This document shows positions 1 to 12,160 of a DNA stretch of 64,000 nucleotides, piece by piece. A model generated the notes under the pieces. The model saw only the letters and a program-made list of their open reading frames with translations, was not told where the DNA came from and did no database searches. Position 1 is the first letter of the stretch. Each line of letters begins with the position of its first letter. The position numbers were made by a program, and so were the translations under genes. The stretch spans positions 24,100,756 through 24,164,755 of the forward strand of contig CP141147.1 in NCBI GenBank assembly GCA_035235625.1, given 5' to 3'. The DNA comes from Saururus chinensis. Taxonomy: Eukaryota; Streptophyta; Magnoliopsida; Piperales; Saururaceae.

Positions 1-505
1 TCTACTCATCAATCCTCCACCCTAAAAGAGCCGCGGAGAGTTTGACTTTTTAATATACGATTTATAATTTCGTCCTAAGGGGAATGGGTTTTTACGTGTT
101 TACTTAGTTGAAGTTTTATGTAATAATTTGTATTCTGCTGGGGTATAACGGGTATTTAAGCCCAAAATTAATGGTGTCCGAGACACTTTGCCACTTTTAG
201 ACAAAAATGCCCTTAGCTCTCCATAAAAAGAGCCGTGACCAGTTTGACTTTTTCTAATTGGCGAATGACCTTTTATGCCATGTAGGAGTGGGTATTTACG
301 TAGTTATGTAGTTAATTTCCCATGAATTATATGTATTTTATAGGGGTATCCCGGGAATTTGGGGTCAAAATTAATGGTGTCCGAGACACTTTGCCACATG
401 CGGACAAAAATACCCTCTATTCATATCCCTCCTTTTCCTACTCGTTTTGATGTAATTTTGGATAATTTTCGGGGATATTTAAGGTATGGGATCTTAGTAA
501 TTAAT
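1..505 (+). repeat. Tandem ~210-bp units in Helitron left part
   Basis: Blocks starting near 1, 210 and 417 share the string AAAAGAGCCG, a GTTTGACTTTTT run, a TATTTACGT block, then AAAATTAATGGTGTCCGAGA and a GACAAAAATGCCC-like end. The copies have drifted. The third is only partial and runs into different sequence. Confidence 0.75.
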
Positions 506-725
506 GATACTTATTGAGGATGAATAAATTTATCACGTTGGACAAAAATGTCCTTCATACTTATGTTTCGGTTTTGTACTATGATGTTCGTAATTTAGAT
601 TTGTTTTGGGGGATAGTTTTGGTATTTGCATTGTTATCAGTTGTCAATAATTAATGTGATATTTATGGGTAGTGATTTATTTAGTAGGTTAATTTAATTA
701 CTTTATGGCATGTTAATGGACACCA
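275..725 (+). repeat. Direct duplication, copy 1 (partner 1960-2420)
   Basis: About 450 bases here, from the TATTTACGT block through GACAAAAATGTCCT and the TTTGGTATTGCATTGTTA-like stretch, match 1960-2420 in the same order with scattered substitutions. A shorter third match lies at 14440-14650. Confidence 0.75.
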
Positions 726-747
726 TTTTTGGCTGAGGTTGTATGGT

Positions 748-903
748 GGATTCAATTTAAGAGGGGGGCGTTTCTTGCCTTTTGAGTTGGATTACATTTA
801 AGAGGGGGGCGTTTCTTACCTTTTGAGTTGGATTACATTTAAGAGGGGGGCGTTTCTTACCTTTTGAGTTGGATTACATTTAAGAGGGGGGCGTTTCTTG
901 CCT
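748..903 (+). repeat. 41-bp minisatellite, about 3.8 copies
   Basis: Four consecutive near-identical units begin with GGATT(A/C) and contain TTAAGAGGGGGGCGTTTCTT followed by a GCCTTTTGAGTT-like tail. Copies differ at only one or two positions, so the expansion is recent compared with its surroundings. The G6-C core is unusual in this AT-rich region. Confidence 0.9.
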
Positions 904-1959
904 TTAATGAAACGTTTCATGCCTTTTAAGTTCATTTTCTTCGTGTGTTAAATTGTTCATGCCTTTTCAACTTCATTCAATTTAATTGGTGCACGTTTTA
1001 TACTTCCTTTTCAACTTCATTCAATATAAATAAAATTTTACATAGATTTAAGTGATTTTTGGCGTGGCTCATTTCTAGCACAAATCCTCTCTCACCGCTG
1101 CCCACCGTCTATGACCTATGTATTTAGTTGCTCTTTTGGGAATCGGTGGTTGTAATTTTTGTGAGCAATGACAGCGTTCCTCGTGACTTCCTATTAAGTT
1201 TATTTTGTTAATGGTAATTCTAGGATTTGGGTTGTATCTTATGATATTTAGTGTTTTTTTGAGTGGTTATTTAGAGCTATTGATATATAAGTGTAAGCTT
1301 TAAATTTGAAGTATAGCTATATTTTTTTTATAAGGAGTCGTGTCATTGTTGTCCTCGAATGGTAGTTTCCATTCAAATATTATTTTCTTATGCTCATGAG
1401 CGATATTGGGGTTACTGTTTTATGTGATCTGCAATATTATAGTTACTAATTGTCGCACTTTGTGGATTTTTATTTTGTAGGTAAGTGGAAATTTGGACCA
1501 AAGAAATTATAGTCTTTGTCGTCAAATAATGAGAGAAACCAAACTATATTCGGCCGTTACTATTTCGTAGTTGGGAGATTTTGAAACTCGTTTCTATTTG
1601 CTCAATTTTGTGTAGTTCATGACAACGAATGTGGTATGTAGTTGGTTTTCAAATTTGGAATTATGTTATTTTTTGTTGTGTTATACATGTAGGATATTGA
1701 GCTTTTAGTTTATTGGTTAAAGGTTTCTGATATAGATTTTCTAGGTTATTCATTGCTTTGGTAAGAATTATTTTAGTTCATGTTGCCATTTGGTTTTCTA
1801 TGGTGTTTTGCAAATGGCAGTGTGTTTCACTGCATTTTTGTCTATGGTTTTTAGATCCACTTTACGAGATGATGCTTGGATCAGAAAAATTGATGTATAT
1901 TTCATTATGTCTTGCATAATTTGTTTATAATAAGATAGGGGTATTATTACGTGTATGAT
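904..1959. other. AT-rich noncoding Helitron interior
   Basis: No reading frame with recognisable protein similarity on either strand. T-rich plus strand with many short T runs, no clear repeat apart from short shared words with the neighbouring duplications. Confidence 0.6.
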
Positions 1960-2420
1960 GGTTTAGTCCATGAATGAGTGAGTATTTACGTGTTTGTATA
2001 GTTATTTGCCATGTAAATATAGGTATTCTATAGGGGTATCTTGGGAATTTGGGGTTAAAATTAATGGCTTCGGAGAGACTTTGCCATAAACGGATGAAAA
2101 TGCCCTCTATTCATATCCCCTCTTTTTCTACGCTTTTGGGTGTAATTTTGGTTAGTTTTCGGGTATATTTAAGTTATAGGGCATTAGTAATTAATGATAT
2201 GATTTATCACGTTGAGTATAAATATATTTATCATGCTGGACAAAAATGTCCTCCATACTTATGTTTTGGTTTTGTACAATAATGTTTGTAAATTGGATTT
2301 GCTTCTGGGGATAATTTTGGTATTGGCGTTGTTACGGGTTGTAATTAATTATTGTGATCTTTTTGTGTACTGATTTATTTGGTAGGTTTGTTCAATTAGT
2401 ATATGACATGTTAATAGACG
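1960..2420 (+). repeat. Direct duplication, copy 2 (partner 275-725)
   Basis: Same order of blocks as 275-725. The short frames inside (for example 2049-2282) are not conserved as protein between the copies, so they are treated as chance frames. Confidence 0.75.
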
Positions 2421-3104
2421 CAACAGTTATGCAATCGTATTTGATTGCCCGTGATTATTGTGACACTAATGTGGGCTGTTTTTTATTTGGTAGATGGATG
2501 TTTTCACGCCTCGTTAAGTTGGTTACATTGTCAAATTTATTTAAATCCTTTGTTAATGGTAGGTGCGTAGCGGTTTTGGATTGTTTACGAATAGTTTCCT
2601 GCCTTTTTATCTTATTTCAAAATTATTGCGTTACATTGTCCTACCTTTTCGATTCCCCCTGTTGTGTCCTTTCGGATTCCTTCATGCCATTCTGCTTCGT
2701 GGATTTAATTGGGATCCGCCATAGTTTGACCCAGGCCAAATAGATTTGATTTGTGTCATTTACATACATATGTGTTTGCTGTTGGGTAGATGGAGAGTTT
2801 AGTTTCAAAATTTGACAAGCGATCCTTTTTTTATGTTTCCTTTATTTTCTGTCGGATCAAGGCTTTGATTTCTGGGTTCAGTTACCTTTGTTATATGGAA
2901 ATTCTTTTGGTTTTGGCAGCTTGAGATTTAGGTGAATTAGATCTCGAGATCTAACTTAGATGTCCTTACTTTCCTTGATTAGATATATTTTTGTGTTATT
3001 TTATTGGTGTTTATCATAATTTTTTATAGTAGTGCAAAGGAAAGATTTTGTCTTATTTTAGTCCTTTCCATTTATATTCATTTGACATTTTCATATATGA
3101 GATT

Positions 3105-3745
3105 TCTGCTTTAAATTGTTTTGTCCCATTTGTATCGTATTTTATATTTGTAGACAAAGGTTGTGTGCAATATCAAAAATATCTTATTAATTGATTGTTT
3201 GTAATGAATATGTTTGCACAATATGGTCGTTGTGCGTGGTATGCAATATATTTTATATTTTCAAACTCGTTTTCTTTGAGCGTTTAGCATGGCATGATTC
3301 TTAAAATTTGGTTGTCAGTTCCATATTTAATTTCTTATTTTAAATTCATGTTTGGTGGGTTCATAGAAATATTGGAAACTTTATTTCGAGTTTTCATGCC
3401 TTGTTTAATTATTCTATGGCTTTAGAATCTAATTAGTGTGTGCGGTGATTTTTTTCTTGTGTAATTATTTAACTGCGCACCAACTTATGCACTAATTTTT
3501 CTTTTTCTTTTTTCTGTAGTTTCGGGAAGAACTGACGGTTCGATAACCCCTGGGTGGTTGCTTTTGTTGGGCATTGAAATACTTACAGAAGAAGGCCTAA
3601 GCCGTGCAAGTGGTGTAAAAAGAAGTAGCGTTCGGACAGGTATTTTCATGTTCTTCAAAATTTCTAAATATAGATATTTAATGGATAAAGTACATGGATG
3701 ATTTACTCTCCATTTACCATGAAATTCCAGATGCAACATATTCTA
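3105..3745 (+). repeat. Diverged direct duplication, copy 1 (partner 4030-4575)
   Basis: The block from the ACAAAGGTTGTGTGCAA region, through TTAATTGATTGTTTGTAATG, to an AGAAGAAGGCCTAAG-like segment and a TTTCAAAAT end recurs in the same order about 930 bases downstream, with many substitutions and small indels. This looks like an old segmental duplication inside the Helitron. Confidence 0.7.
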
Positions 3746-4029
3746 AAGACAAGGATCAATATATTTGGTAGCCAATGTGTCGAGGTCCAGAAAAAACGTT
3801 CATCCTGAGTAAGAACATTTACTTTAAAAGCGCTCTTAGGTCAGTTCTTTAGTTAATTTTAAAAAAAAATTGTCTTGGACTGCGTAATAATAATTTAATA
3901 TATCTTTGCATTGTTTTATTGGTTTGTTGATAGTTTTTGCAACTTTTTAAATAGTCGATGCTACATTTACTTATTAGGGAAGAATGAAATAGTAGTGAAA
4001 GCTTGTGCTTTTTTTAGAGTGTGTTCCTG

Positions 4030-4575
4030 TTATATTCATCTGGTCTTATTTCCTACTTTATATTTATTTACCAAGGTTGTATGCAAAATCAAATTTCTCT
4101 CATTAATTGATTGTTTGTAATGAATACGTATTTATGATATGCTCATTGCGCACAGTATGGAATATATTTTATTTCTTCTATCTTGTTTTGCTTGGACGTT
4201 TTTAGCTTGGCATGGTTGTTGAAAGTTGGATATGAGTTCCAAATTTAATATGTTATTTTAAATTGATTTTCTGTGGGTTCATGGGAATATTTGAAGCTTT
4301 GTTTCAAGTTTAAGTGTGTTATTTAATTCTTCTGTGAATGTAATTTGTATGGGTGTTATTTTTTTTTCTTGTGTAATTATTTATTTGTGTATCAACTTAG
4401 CTTTAAATTTTGTTTTTGTTTTTTAAAAAGGTTTAGGGGTCACCTAAAAAATGGATTGTGCACAGATGCTTGCTTATGTTGAGCGTTGGAATGCTTATAG
4501 AAGAAGACTTAAGATCTAGAAGTGTTGTATAAAGAGCTAGCTTACAAACAGATTTTGCAAGCCCTTGCATATTTC
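4030..4575 (+). repeat. Diverged direct duplication, copy 2 (partner 3105-3745)
   Basis: Second copy of the 3105-3745 block. Shared landmarks are TTAATTGATTGTTTGTAATG, GTGGGTTCAT, TCTTGTGTAATTATTTA and the AGAAGAAGACTTAAG-like segment. Confidence 0.7.
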
Positions 4576-4959
4576 AAAATATAAAATTTACTTTTATATA
4601 TGTATATGTTTAAATATATTCCTGATTTTGGCTCATTGATTGTACATAGTTCTGGTTGTGGTGGTCATTTGTGTCATGTGAATATGACTACTCCAATTTG
4701 GTCTGTCTTTTGTTCAATGGATTTCTTCAAAGTTTGCATCCTCTTAGTCCTAGCAACGGACAACAAACTCCTCTTGGCAACGAGCAATTTGAAATATCTG
4801 ATTTTGAATTGTTAAGAAGATCAAGATTTTCTAACATGACAAATTTAGGTTGCTCACATTGATGGTTAGATTGATGGTGAGGGTTTAGAATTCTTGTTAC
4901 ATTTTTTCAATTTATCCAGGAAAAATGGACTGCACAAATCTTATTGAGGCCAACCCGTT

Positions 4960-5135
4960 GTCGTTATTCTAGCTTTTAAATTATTAATATTCGTCATGAA
5001 AAGAGCCTTTTGTATACAAATCTTATTTTTCTTTCGGTTCCATACCTTGAAGGTACATATTTGTCAGTCGCTATTGTGATTTTATATGGTAGATGTGAGG
5101 TAGGGTTTTTTGCCTAATGTGCTTGACCAATCACT
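4960..5135 (+). repeat. Left arm of a distant inverted repeat (partner 14660-14835)
   Basis: Contains ATATTCGTCATGAAAAGAGC, ATACCTTGAAGGTACATATT and GATTTTATATGGTAGATGTG. The reverse complement of each, with few changes, lies in the same spacing at 14660-14835. Arms are about 170 bases and about 9.5 kb apart, with a solo LTR inserted in between. Confidence 0.75.
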
Positions 5136-5806
5136 GGATCTATTTTTGCCGTGCCATGAGATGTCATGTTTGGATTAAGATTAAGATTTGCCAGATTATT
5201 ATAATGTGCATCTAATTTTATGTGACCAGAAGGCTCAATTGTGTTTGTTTAATTGCCGTGTACAGTCCTGTTGTTCCATTACAAATAATAGATGTTATTT
5301 ATTAGAATGTTAATGGGATCCGATGTGATGTGTATGGTATGAAAGAAAATTCGTATGGGCCAATGGTGGAGTAAGCCATTGATTCTGATTGTGAATATTG
5401 TAGGCAAATGTGGGTATGGTGGATTTGTAAAGGACTAATTTGTCATGCCCAACATAATATATTTGTGTATTTAACTTTGGGTGGGCACTACTTTTCTTTT
5501 TATTTGTCATTGCATAGGCATGGAAGTGGCAATAGCCAATGGATGTATGACTATGGTTTGGTGTGTAGCAAATAGTGGATTGTTGAATAGAGTATTATAC
5601 TTTGTGCTCCAAATTTGTACCATTTTAAAGCTCACTTTATTTGTTGACTTAGAGTAATGGCGTTTTGGTTACGTTTTGATTCAATGCGGGTTACTGTACT
5701 TATTATGCTTATAAAGTTGTTTTGTACAGTGTTCATTGTATGGTTCACACATCACCTTCGATCCTTGTCATAAATGCAAAGATTAGATAAGCCTTGTCGG
5801 TGGCGG

Positions 5807-6051
5807 CATCTTATTCCAGTTTGAATGGTTATAGTGGCACACATATTGGTTTATGATTTCTCTCAAAACAAGCGTAGGTTTATTTTCACATGTTGAAGTT
5901 GAATTTAGTTGATTTATCAGACATACATACATATGCAAATGGAACCCTATCCACTAGGTCATGGTCTTGGCTGTGTTGTGGAGCTATCTGCATTAAATTT
6001 GTAGTTGGCGGGGTCTCTATTAAATATTTTCTTATATTTGTAGTTAGCGGG
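5807..6051 (+). repeat. Tandem 245-bp duplication, copy 1
   Basis: The unit from CATCTTATTCCA through GGTTTATGATTTCT and TATGCAAATGGAACCCTATC to the GTAGTTGGCGGGGTCTC region is repeated immediately downstream with about 90% identity by eye. The junction sits within GTAGTTAGCGGGCATC. Confidence 0.85.
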
Positions 6052-6290
6052 CATCTTATTCCAATTCAAATGATTATAGTGGCACAGATATTGGTTTATG
6101 ATTTCTGTCAAAATAAGCGTAGGTTTATTTTCACAAGCTAATGTTGAATTTAGTTGATTTATCATACGTACATACATATGCAAATGGAACCCTATCCACT
6201 AGGTCATGGTCTTGGCCGTGTTGTGGAGCTATCTGCGTTAAATTTGTAGTTGGCTGGGTCTCTATTAAATGTTTTCCTATATATGTGACC
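6052..6290 (+). repeat. Tandem 245-bp duplication, copy 2
   Basis: Second copy of 5807-6051, same order and same end near GTCTCTATTAAATGTTTTCC. No coding content recognised. Confidence 0.85.
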
Positions 6291-6330
6291 ATCTCTTCTT
6301 AGGGCTGGAGTGAGTGAGATATTCCTTGAA

Positions 6331-6335
<5 letters not shown>

Positions 6336-6365
<30 letters not shown>
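6336..6365. repeat. (AT)n microsatellite
   Basis: Uninterrupted AT dinucleotide run of about 30 bases just after the 245-bp tandem duplication. Confidence 0.9.
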
Positions 6366-6369
<4 letters not shown>

Positions 6370-7964
6370 GTATTTATGTATATACCTTTTGAATTAAGTC
6401 ACATTTTGCCTCATTAGTAGAGGAGTATTATAGTGTCCTCAAGAACCATGTATAGCTCATTTATCTTATTATATAAATTTATAGATGATTTTAAAACTGG
6501 TTTCAAATTTCCTTTGTTAGCTGTGACAGAAGGCTAATTGTGAGTGTCCGGGGATTAGTGTTATCTGGTGGCTGTGAAGTTAAGAAGATCACCGTTCGTT
6601 TAAATGACAATGTTAGATTGCTCATGCTGATGATTTGAATGATGGTTATGATATAGGACTCATGTTGCGGTTCTCCATGTTAACAAGAAAAAATGGATAG
6701 CTCATTTCTTATTGAGTCCAACTTGTCATGGTTATTCTAAATTTTCAATTATTATAGTGTCATCCAATTGATTTCATAAAACCATATGATATACGATATC
6801 CATAGTGTTGTATGATAATGTGTACCTACTGGCATGATATGGATATATGTTATAACATAAACTGAAGTTCACTCTTAATTAAAAAAAATTTGTGTACCTT
6901 AGTTCAAATTGTATGCCTCTGGGTTAGTTTCAACTTGGAAAGTCATGTAGCGTAGGCCACTTTTGCGCGTGCTACATCAAAAATGATAATTTAGGGTGTT
7001 GGCATAACAATTGAATTATTATGTCAACGGGGGCGTAGCTTTTGGGTCAGCTTGTATGGAGATGACTATGCGTCGTATGGCCCTAATTGGTACTCGTTTC
7101 ATATGCAACACAGATGATACAAAGCGACTTGATTTAGTGTTTTGCTTGTGTGGTTTGACTTGTATAAGTCATTTTATCTAACATTTAGTGTAAGGCAACA
7201 TTTTTTAAAATTAAAGTTGTAAATAACATATCATCATATGCAACATTGATCCACATCATTATAAACAAAAAATAGGTAAACTAAGAATCTAAAGTTAAAT
7301 CTTTTACTATAGTAATAGATTCTGCAAAATTCAAATATAAATAACTATGATTGGAAACAAGAAATCTATGCAGAATTTTATTGGGGGGCGCCCCTGCCAG
7401 AACCTAGACTATTATGGAGATTTGTGATTAGGGATTTCCATGGGGACTCAAAGACCCCATGCGATTTAGTTGTATTTGGCAGGGTCATGCACCCGGAAAA
7501 TTCTGCTCAATTAGACAGGGACTCCCCAACTAATTCATTTGTATTTGCCCCCCAGCCTCAATAAAAAACTCCAAAACACTACTAGCAAGGTTGTGGCACG
7601 GGGGGTGGTTTCCATTTTACTTTTGTGTATCAGGCAGAGGATTCCCTCTACTTCCATACATAAAAGTCCGTAAACCTACCACCTTGAATCATATAAAACT
7701 GATAACTTCTTGATCATCTTGCGACTAGAATCCCGTCAAGACAAGCATATTTTAAATAACAATAAATAAGCTATAGAATTTTTTTTGTGTTTGACCATAT
7801 TAATTTTTTTTATTAAAAACCTATTAATAAACTCAACGAGAAAACAAAACAAAAGGAAGAGAAAACTAAAAAGATGTGTGTGCCAAAAGATGGAAAGTAT
7901 TCAATCATGGACAACAAGTCAATCTATTTACTTAGAGATGGCTAATTCCTTAGTTTTGGCTAGC
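6366..7964. other. Noncoding Helitron interior
   Basis: No recognisable gene. A GC-richer patch at 7385-7640 contains runs such as GGGGGGCGCCCC and repeated ATTTGTATTTG-like words and may be a small captured or foreign piece, but it has no long open frame and I do not recognise it. Confidence 0.4.
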
Positions 7965-8599
7965 GAACCTGTCACGCCCCGGCGATGCCCGACCCGAGCC
8001 GAACCCGGTCCAGGGGCCGGTCAAGCGCGCGGGGGCGATGAAGTGAAGATTGAGAAACGATTCTAGCGGAAGACTTAACCCTAACCATGGGCGATTAACA
8101 GAAATACGGAGTGCACACAATCCTTTGAGCAAGAGTAAACAAAAGGGAAGGAAAATGTGTTGTTTATCACAAAATAAACAACAATCTCAAAACCCACAAG
8201 CTTAGTTAAGTAAAGCCCACACCGGCTCAAAATAAGTCATAAGCATCACAACGGTAAAATGAGACATAAATCCAAAACAAGAACCCTACACAAAGGTCCT
8301 GAACAACAGCATAACTAAGGAAAATAAACCACACAAAGAACTCCACGATCATATCCAAGCCACCTCCGACCTTTCCTCGAAGAGGCGATCCTGTCCGTCT
8401 GCATGTTGCACCACGCAGCCCCAAATCAAAACACCAAAGAGGGGTGAGTTTAACAAACTCAGCAATGGTTTTAATATCACTAACAACATCGAAAAATACG
8501 ATAGCATAGCTATATAATCATTCAAATCAACGAATTACATGGTGCATCATTTTCTGATCACACATACATATCACCTAACACTGCATCATAGTGCATAAT

Positions 8600-9290
8600 C
8601 AACCTGCATGGATGTATCTCTAACATACATATTCCACATGCATAACATCAACATCAACATCAACCTGCATGGATGTATCTCTAACATACATATTCCCACA
8701 TGCATAACATCAACATCAACCCGCATGGATGTATCTCTAACATACATATTCCACATGCATAACATCAGCATCAACCTGCATGGATGTATCTCTAACATAC
8801 ATATTCCAACATGCACAACATCAACATCAACCTGCATGGATGTATCTCTAACATACATATTCCCACATGCATAACATCAACATCAACCTGCATGAATGTA
8901 TCTCTAACATACATATTCCACATGCATAACATCAACATCAACCTGCATGGATGTATCTCTAACATACATATTCCAACATGCATAACATCAACATCAACCT
9001 GCATGGATGTATCTCTAACATACATATTCCCACATGCATAACATCAACATCAATCTACATGGATGTATCTCTAACATACATATTCTCACATGCATAATAT
9101 CATCACAACCTGCATGGATGTATCTCTAACATACATATTCCCACATGCATTCACATCATAACCAATCCTGCATGGATGTATCTCTAACATACATATTCCC
9201 ACGTGCATAATATCAAATCGAACTGCATGGATGTATCTCTAACATACATATTCCACATGCATAACATCAAAATCAACCTCCATCAAGGAG
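8600..9290 (+). repeat. ~56-bp minisatellite, 12 copies, inside the solo LTR
   Basis: Twelve copies of a unit built on GATGTATCTCTAACATACAT, followed by ATTCC(C)ACATGCATAACATC and short CATCAA or CATCAACC repeats. Starts lie at about 8611, 8672, 8728, 8783, 8839, 8895, 8950, 9006, 9062, 9117, 9175 and 9230, so spacing is 55-61 bases. Unit length varies because of a trinucleotide-like ATCAAC run. The repeated peptides read from it on both strands are not a protein gene. Confidence 0.95.
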
Positions 9291-10529
9291 TGATCACACA
9301 TTAATGTCACACAGACGGGAGCATAGACAAAGCCACGAAGGCATGTCATGGTCCAAAATTCTACACAAGAATTCAAGAAAGATCAGGGTTGTCAATCCCT
9401 AATACTGCTCGCCCTGGACGATCCTGGCCAAGGATGTCCCATTCTCACATAGAGAATCTAGAGCAGGGGTGTTCGCCCAGGGACATCTTCTGTGGAGGGA
9501 AGAGCCCGAGTTCTCACACAGAGAACCCTAGAACACGTGGTAGCAGGGTGCACACGGCATACCACACTAGATTCTCAGGGTCCAGATGACACTCATAATA
9601 ACATTCTCACAATCCGCAAGACAAGTACACAACTCGTCCCCACATCATTCCATTTAACAAGACTCAACCCTGAGAGTGCACTCGTTCCACACAGGAACTT
9701 CAAATCGTTTCACACAGGAACTTCAAAACAAAATATGTCCTTTCGGACCAATCAACTTGCGATTAATCCACGACCGATCAATCCGGCACAGAATTCCATC
9801 ACATTGCATCTAATCGGTCAAATTCGATTAATCACGATGAAGCCTCAATTGAAAATCCATTTTCATGATGCATGCAGCATGGTACATACGTGGGCAAAGC
9901 ATACATGAATCCTAATCCATGATAAGTGCTCTCATCAGCCCCTAATGCATCATTCATAATCACAATATCAAGCTTCAACATCATTATTTAACCCCACATG
10001 TGTGTGTATCTAGTAGAAGCATTTCACATAATGCATGCCATCATGCTTGAAATTAAACTCACTACCACACTACACATGTGAATTTCCATCTAAACATGAA
10101 TTCCAGCCGAAATCATAGGAGAAGAACCGTTGAAATCATAGCTAAATTCAAAATTCAACCGCAAAGGCTAAACACATATAACAACACTCATTTCATCATT
10201 GAGTCATGACATTCACCAACATCCACACACCACTAACCACAATCTATCATGACAAATCAGTCCAACAATGATTGTAGTCCTATTGAAAATATGCTTAACC
10301 AAAGGGAAACAACCATTCATAATTTCAAGATAACGATTCCAACATCATGCCACAAAACATAAGTGATTCCACCATCTCTAAGCATATATCTCAACTCTAT
10401 AAACTTAATAGCATGCATTTCCAGTAGCCTAACATAGCTTAAAACACTCCACATTCATATAAAATTGGCAAGCTAAAGTGGAATAATCAAAATAGACATC
10501 ATATGCACAACATACAATTTCCTGTGTAG

Positions 10530-10640
10530 CCGATCGATCGCCCTTCAGGCCGTTCGATTGGTTACACGCAAAAATTTAAAATTTACAGTTCAGCTGATCG
10601 ATCACCGGGCCGATCGATCGCCAACACGGCAGAACAGTCA
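10530..10640. repeat. CGATCGATCG-type motif cluster in the LTR
   Basis: Several GATCGATCG or CGATCGATCG boxes within about 100 bases. Similar clusters of ATCGATC words appear near 33.5, 37.1 and 57.0 kb, always in retroelement-like context. They may mark related LTR regions. Confidence 0.5.
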
Positions 10641-11728
10641 TCTTCTTCCTTTCGCAAATCCAAACCGAAACACCATAGATAACACTTCAAATCCACATCT
10701 AACACCCTAATCATCATCAAAAGTCCTCCATGACTTCCAGAACATCAAACCAAACCATAATAATGCAAAACCCTAAGAAATCGGGATTAAATAATTCCAT
10801 TTTCTAATCTTACCATTAACACACTAAATCAAGCAAACCATTTCGAAATAAGCCAAAAATGAAGAATTTTACCATGGATAAATAGCAATTTCGAAGACCC
10901 ATTACCTCAGCACTTGATTAAGCTCGGATTGAAGAGTCACCCTTCTTGAAATCCTTGAAAACACAATGAGTTTGAATTAAACTCTAATAGAAATTTATTT
11001 ACCCAAGAAATCCCTAATTAAATCTTAGATCTAGGGCTTATTGGTAGTAAAAATCGAATTTTGAATGTTAGGGTTTGTAGTAAAACACAAATCTGTAGTT
11101 TTTGATGGTCAAAAGTGAATTGAATCGAGGGGAAAATGGTAGATTTGGAAGAAATTAAGAAGAAAGCCATGGATTAGTGCTTAATTAGAGTAAGCTTACC
11201 TTAATCAGCTTCTAATTCAGGCCTAAGTGGGGATTAGGCCAGCCCTCCTTCCTTAGCATATTCCCAAAAATGGAAATGGCTCAGGTTTGCCCTTTTATAG
11301 TAAGGGTTGGGGTATGCATAGGTAAGTTTTGGGGTGTAAATATGAAAAGTAGGCTAAAAGTGGGTATTTTGCAAATTTAAGCACAAATTAAGCCTAATAA
11401 AATTTTGAAAATTTTTGTGTAACCTTAAGTATATGTCTAGGTTCATTTGACCTAAAAATAAAATTTTCGACAGTGGGGCCCACAGGGGTCCCGCCAAAAC
11501 CCTAATTTTTGGAAAAATAGTGAAAATTCCAAAAAATCCCAAAAATTCACATTTGGTCTAAAGTCACTTAAAACCACTAATGTTGAAGTTAATTTTGGTT
11601 AAAACCATCACAAACACTATTTATTTTACGAAATCACCGAATAAGATCAGAAAACGCGTTAATCTCACGATAACCCATAATTAAAGAAAATCAAAACCCG
11701 GTTTAAAGATGAGGGTCCTTACAGAACC

Positions 11729-11950
11729 TATCATAAGGCAGTGTCTTTACTTATAGATGGCACAGGGAATTTACTATTTTCGTCCAACTGGGATTATGTC
11801 TTAATTTTAAAATTTCCATGTGGCTGAATGCAATTATAATAAGTTCAGGGAGTTCGTTCTGGTGCACTTTTCCCTTCAATATTAGAAGTGGCCATGTCTA
11901 CAATCTCTGCATGTATGGCTGCTGCCGGCATAAGGCTCATTGATATGTTA

Positions 11951-12000
<50 letters not shown>

Positions 12001-12160
12001 GTATGTATGTATATATATCATAATTTAACATACCCATGATATTGCACAAAGTGGTGTAGTCTATTGATATTGGTCTTAACCTTTTTTTAAATGAATTTAG
12101 TGATTCAATTATACTTTTCATATTAATCGTGTAAACTGATTGTATTTTGTTTTTGTTTTA
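11729..12160. other. Helitron interior with (AT)n run
   Basis: Resumes the Helitron after the solo LTR. Contains a broken AT repeat at about 11951-12017 and, just before the F-box remnant, a T-rich stretch ending TTTTTGTTTTAG that looks like a 3' splice site. Confidence 0.5.

Larger units (their letters stand above)
7970..11723 (-). mobile_element. Solo LTR, 3754 bp, Ty3/gypsy-like, with GAACC target duplication
   Basis: Starts TGTCACGCCCC and ends GGGTCCTTACA. Exactly GAACC precedes it (7965-7969) and follows it (11724-11728), the 5-bp duplication expected of LTR-element integrase. Read on the minus strand it begins TGTAAGGACCC and ends GGGGCGTGACA, an end pair familiar from plant gypsy LTRs. 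No gag or pol is inside, so it is best read as a solo LTR left by LTR-LTR recombination. At 3.75 kb it is very long, partly because of an internal minisatellite. Related copies end at 32491 and 56192. It interrupts the Helitron, so it is younger than the Helitron. A large non-autonomous element is the alternative. Confidence 0.8.

Noticed and set aside
1-50. Helitron 5' terminus at the first base (sequence begins TCTACTCATC)
   Set aside because: The same string, slightly changed, recurs inside repeats near 417, 2106 and 14577 after a GACAAAAATGCC-like lead, so base 1 is the interior of a repeat unit and not a terminus.
8586-9041. Repetitive proteins on both strands (MYVRDTSMQVDVD-like and MHNININLHGCISN-like)
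   Set aside because: They are the minisatellite read in different frames; both strands stay open because the unit happens to lack stops.
8600-9290. CRISPR-like array because of regularly spaced copies
   Set aside because: Units are continuous tandem copies with near-identical 'spacers', lie inside a plant LTR, and no cas genes exist; it is a minisatellite.
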